Below, piece after piece: positions 63,179 to 64,000 of a stretch of 64,000 nucleotides of DNA. Numbering within the stretch: the stretch's first letter is position 1; each line of letters starts with the position of its first letter. Source of the DNA: Corynebacterium massiliense DSM 45435 (lineage in GTDB: Bacteria > Actinomycetota > Actinomycetes > Mycobacteriales > Mycobacteriaceae); contig NZ_CP063189.1 in the NCBI RefSeq assembly GCF_028609805.1, positions 248,001 to 312,000 of the forward strand. Reading direction: 5' to 3'. A model generated the notes under the pieces. It was not told where the DNA came from. It saw only the letters and a list, made by a program, of their open reading frames with translations, and did no database searches. Made by a program: the position numbers and the translations under genes.

Positions 63179-63231
63179 GCCGTATGTCTTGCCTAGCGCG
63201 CAGCGCTGGGTACAAGGCATGCGGCATTTTT
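63179..63231 (+). terminator. long hairpin plus T-run at the 5' end of the rplK leader
   Basis: GCCG-T-ATG-T-CTTG-CC-T-AGCGC (from 63179) pairs with GCGCT-G-GG-TA-CAAG-G-CAT-G-CGGC (to 63225), with G-U wobbles, and TTTTT follows at 63227-63231. It has the form of a terminator. It begins at the predicted transcription start, which suits an attenuator or regulatory leader. CGTATG (63181-63186) can instead pair with CATACG (63232-63237). Confidence 0.55.
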
Positions 63232-63254
63232 CATACGTACATCCCCGGTGGCCA

Positions 63255-63278
63255 CGCGAGGCGCACAGGCACCTCGCG
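63255..63278 (+). other. second hairpin in the rplK leader
   Basis: CGCGAGG pairs with CCTCGCG around a 10-nt loop. L11-L1 operons are commonly autoregulated by L1 binding to the leader, and this hairpin is a candidate for that structure, but the L1 site was not matched to a consensus. Confidence 0.35.
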
Positions 63279-63355
63279 GGCATCCGGACGGTAGCGCAGC
63301 CTGTCACAGACACCATCGTGGCGCGCATACCGGCAACAGGGAAAAGAGGTAAACG

Positions 63356-63793
63356 ATGGCTAAGAAGGTAACCGGCTTCATCAAGCTGCAGATTGAGGCA
63401 GGCCAGGCCAACCCGGCTCCGCCGGTCGGCCCGGCACTGGGTGCCCATGGTGTCAACATCATGGAGTTCACCAAGGCCTACAACGCGGCTACGGAGAACC
63501 AGCGCGGCAACATCGTGCCGGTGGAGATCACCGTCTACGAGGACCGCTCCTTCGACTTCAAGCTGAAGACCCCGCCGGCAGCCAAGCTCCTGCTCAAGGC
63601 CGCTGGCATCAAGAAGGGCTCCGGCGTTCCGCACACCGACAAGGTGGGCAAGGTCACCTGGGATCAGTGCAAGGAGATCGCAGAGACCAAGTTCGAGGAC
63701 CTGTCCGCTCGTGACATCGAGAACGGCGCCCGCATCATCGCCGGCACCGCTCGTTCCATGGGCCTCGAGGTCGAGGGCGCACCGGAGAAGTAA
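63356..63793 (+). CDS. rplK: 50S ribosomal protein L11
   Basis: L11 binds 23S rRNA in the GTPase-associated centre. The 145-residue protein has the typical [21 protein letters not shown]-terminus and the C-terminal RNA-binding domain ending [25 protein letters not shown] lies before ATG 63356. It is followed by rplA after about 107 bp. Confidence 0.97.
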   Translation: MAKKVTGFIKLQIEAGQANPAPPVGPALGAHGVNIMEFTKAYNAATENQRGNIVPVEITVYEDRSFDFKLKTPPAAKLLLKAAGIKKGSGVPHTDKVGKVTWDQCKEIAETKFEDLSARDIENGARIIAGTARSMGLEVEGAPEK

Positions 63794-63900
63794 GCCGGCA
63801 ACGGCTTCGCGCACTCCGGAGCGCACGCACAAACATGTGGTAGGGCCAGCTGCGGCCCGCCAACACCACAGCAATTCTTCACAGAAAAGGATTTAAGACT

Positions 63901-64000
63901 ATGAGCACCAAGTCCAAGGCTTACAAGGCCGCGGCAGAAAAGATCGACTCCACCCGCCAGTACCGCCCGCTCGAGGCGGCTCAGCTGGCCAAGGAGACCT
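63901..64000 (+). CDS. rplA: 50S ribosomal protein L1, 5' part only
   Basis: The reading frame from ATG 63901 begins MSTKSKAYKAAAEKIDSTRQ and runs off the window. The sequence and position after rplK identify L1. AAAGGA is visible before the start. Only 33 codons are present. Confidence 0.92.
   Translation, partial: MSTKSKAYKAAAEKIDSTRQYRPLEAAQLAKET

Overview
The window is a stretch of chromosome from a high-GC Gram-positive bacterium of the order Mycobacteriales, almost certainly a Corynebacterium. The evidence is the gene order and the products: murB, mshA (mycothiol), senX3-regX3, an MgtA-like mannosyltransferase, a MenJ-like menaquinone reductase, a 33-residue bS22-type ribosomal protein and an IS1249-type element. 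From memory, the order matches a core block of Mycobacterium tuberculosis running roughly from Rv0473 to Rv0641, with insertions and losses. I cannot name the species.

Layout. 1-5.3 kb: DUF445 and DUF2516 proteins, a degenerate DeoC-like protein, an LmeA-like lipid-binding protein, a DUF2505 protein and murB. 5.3-7.5 kb: fadD and luxS on the minus strand, with a strong palindromic operator candidate upstream of fadD. 7.6-16.3 kb: mshA, gpmA, senX3-regX3, a cysteine-rich protein, ppx/gppA, a membrane protein, proC, a small excisionase-like HTH protein and bS22. 16.3-19.0 kb: the only clear mobile DNA, an IS1249-like element interrupted by an intact IS3-family element. The target duplications of both insertions are still readable. 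19.2-32.2 kb: a serB-like HAD phosphatase, a glutaredoxin-like protein and the haem block hemA-C-D-B-E-Y-L. 32.2-36.3 kb: a metal ABC transporter (probably manganese) divergent from a DtxR/MntR-type regulator, with a perfect 16-bp palindrome between them. 36.4-41.3 kb: system II cytochrome c maturation (TlpA/ResA-like, CcdA, ResB, CcsA). 41.3-60.6 kb: menaquinone genes (menA, E, B, C, D, G, menJ and a polyprenyl diphosphate synthase) interspersed with an aldo/keto reductase, DoxX, an AbiEi-like protein, a UvrA paralogue and an mgtA-like gene. 60.6-64 kb: four tRNAs, secE, nusG, rplK and the start of rplA.

The haem, cytochrome c and menaquinone genes together supply the parts of an aerobic respiratory chain. 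MshA and the thioredoxin-fold proteins belong to redox homeostasis. No CRISPR array, prophage, rRNA or secondary-metabolite cluster is visible.

Points most worth a second look: a 10-mer (CTTGCCGATG) present 16 times on both strands in core genes and absent from the insertion sequences; a 69-bp inverted-repeat element in two copies with the same 35-nt spacer; about 20 genes with a -10 box exactly 7-8 nt before the start codon, implying leaderless mRNAs; hairpins at the inferred 5' ends of the nusG and rplK transcripts; and enzyme-family proteins that have lost catalytic residues (DeoC, and the methyltransferase half of HemD). All counts were made by eye.
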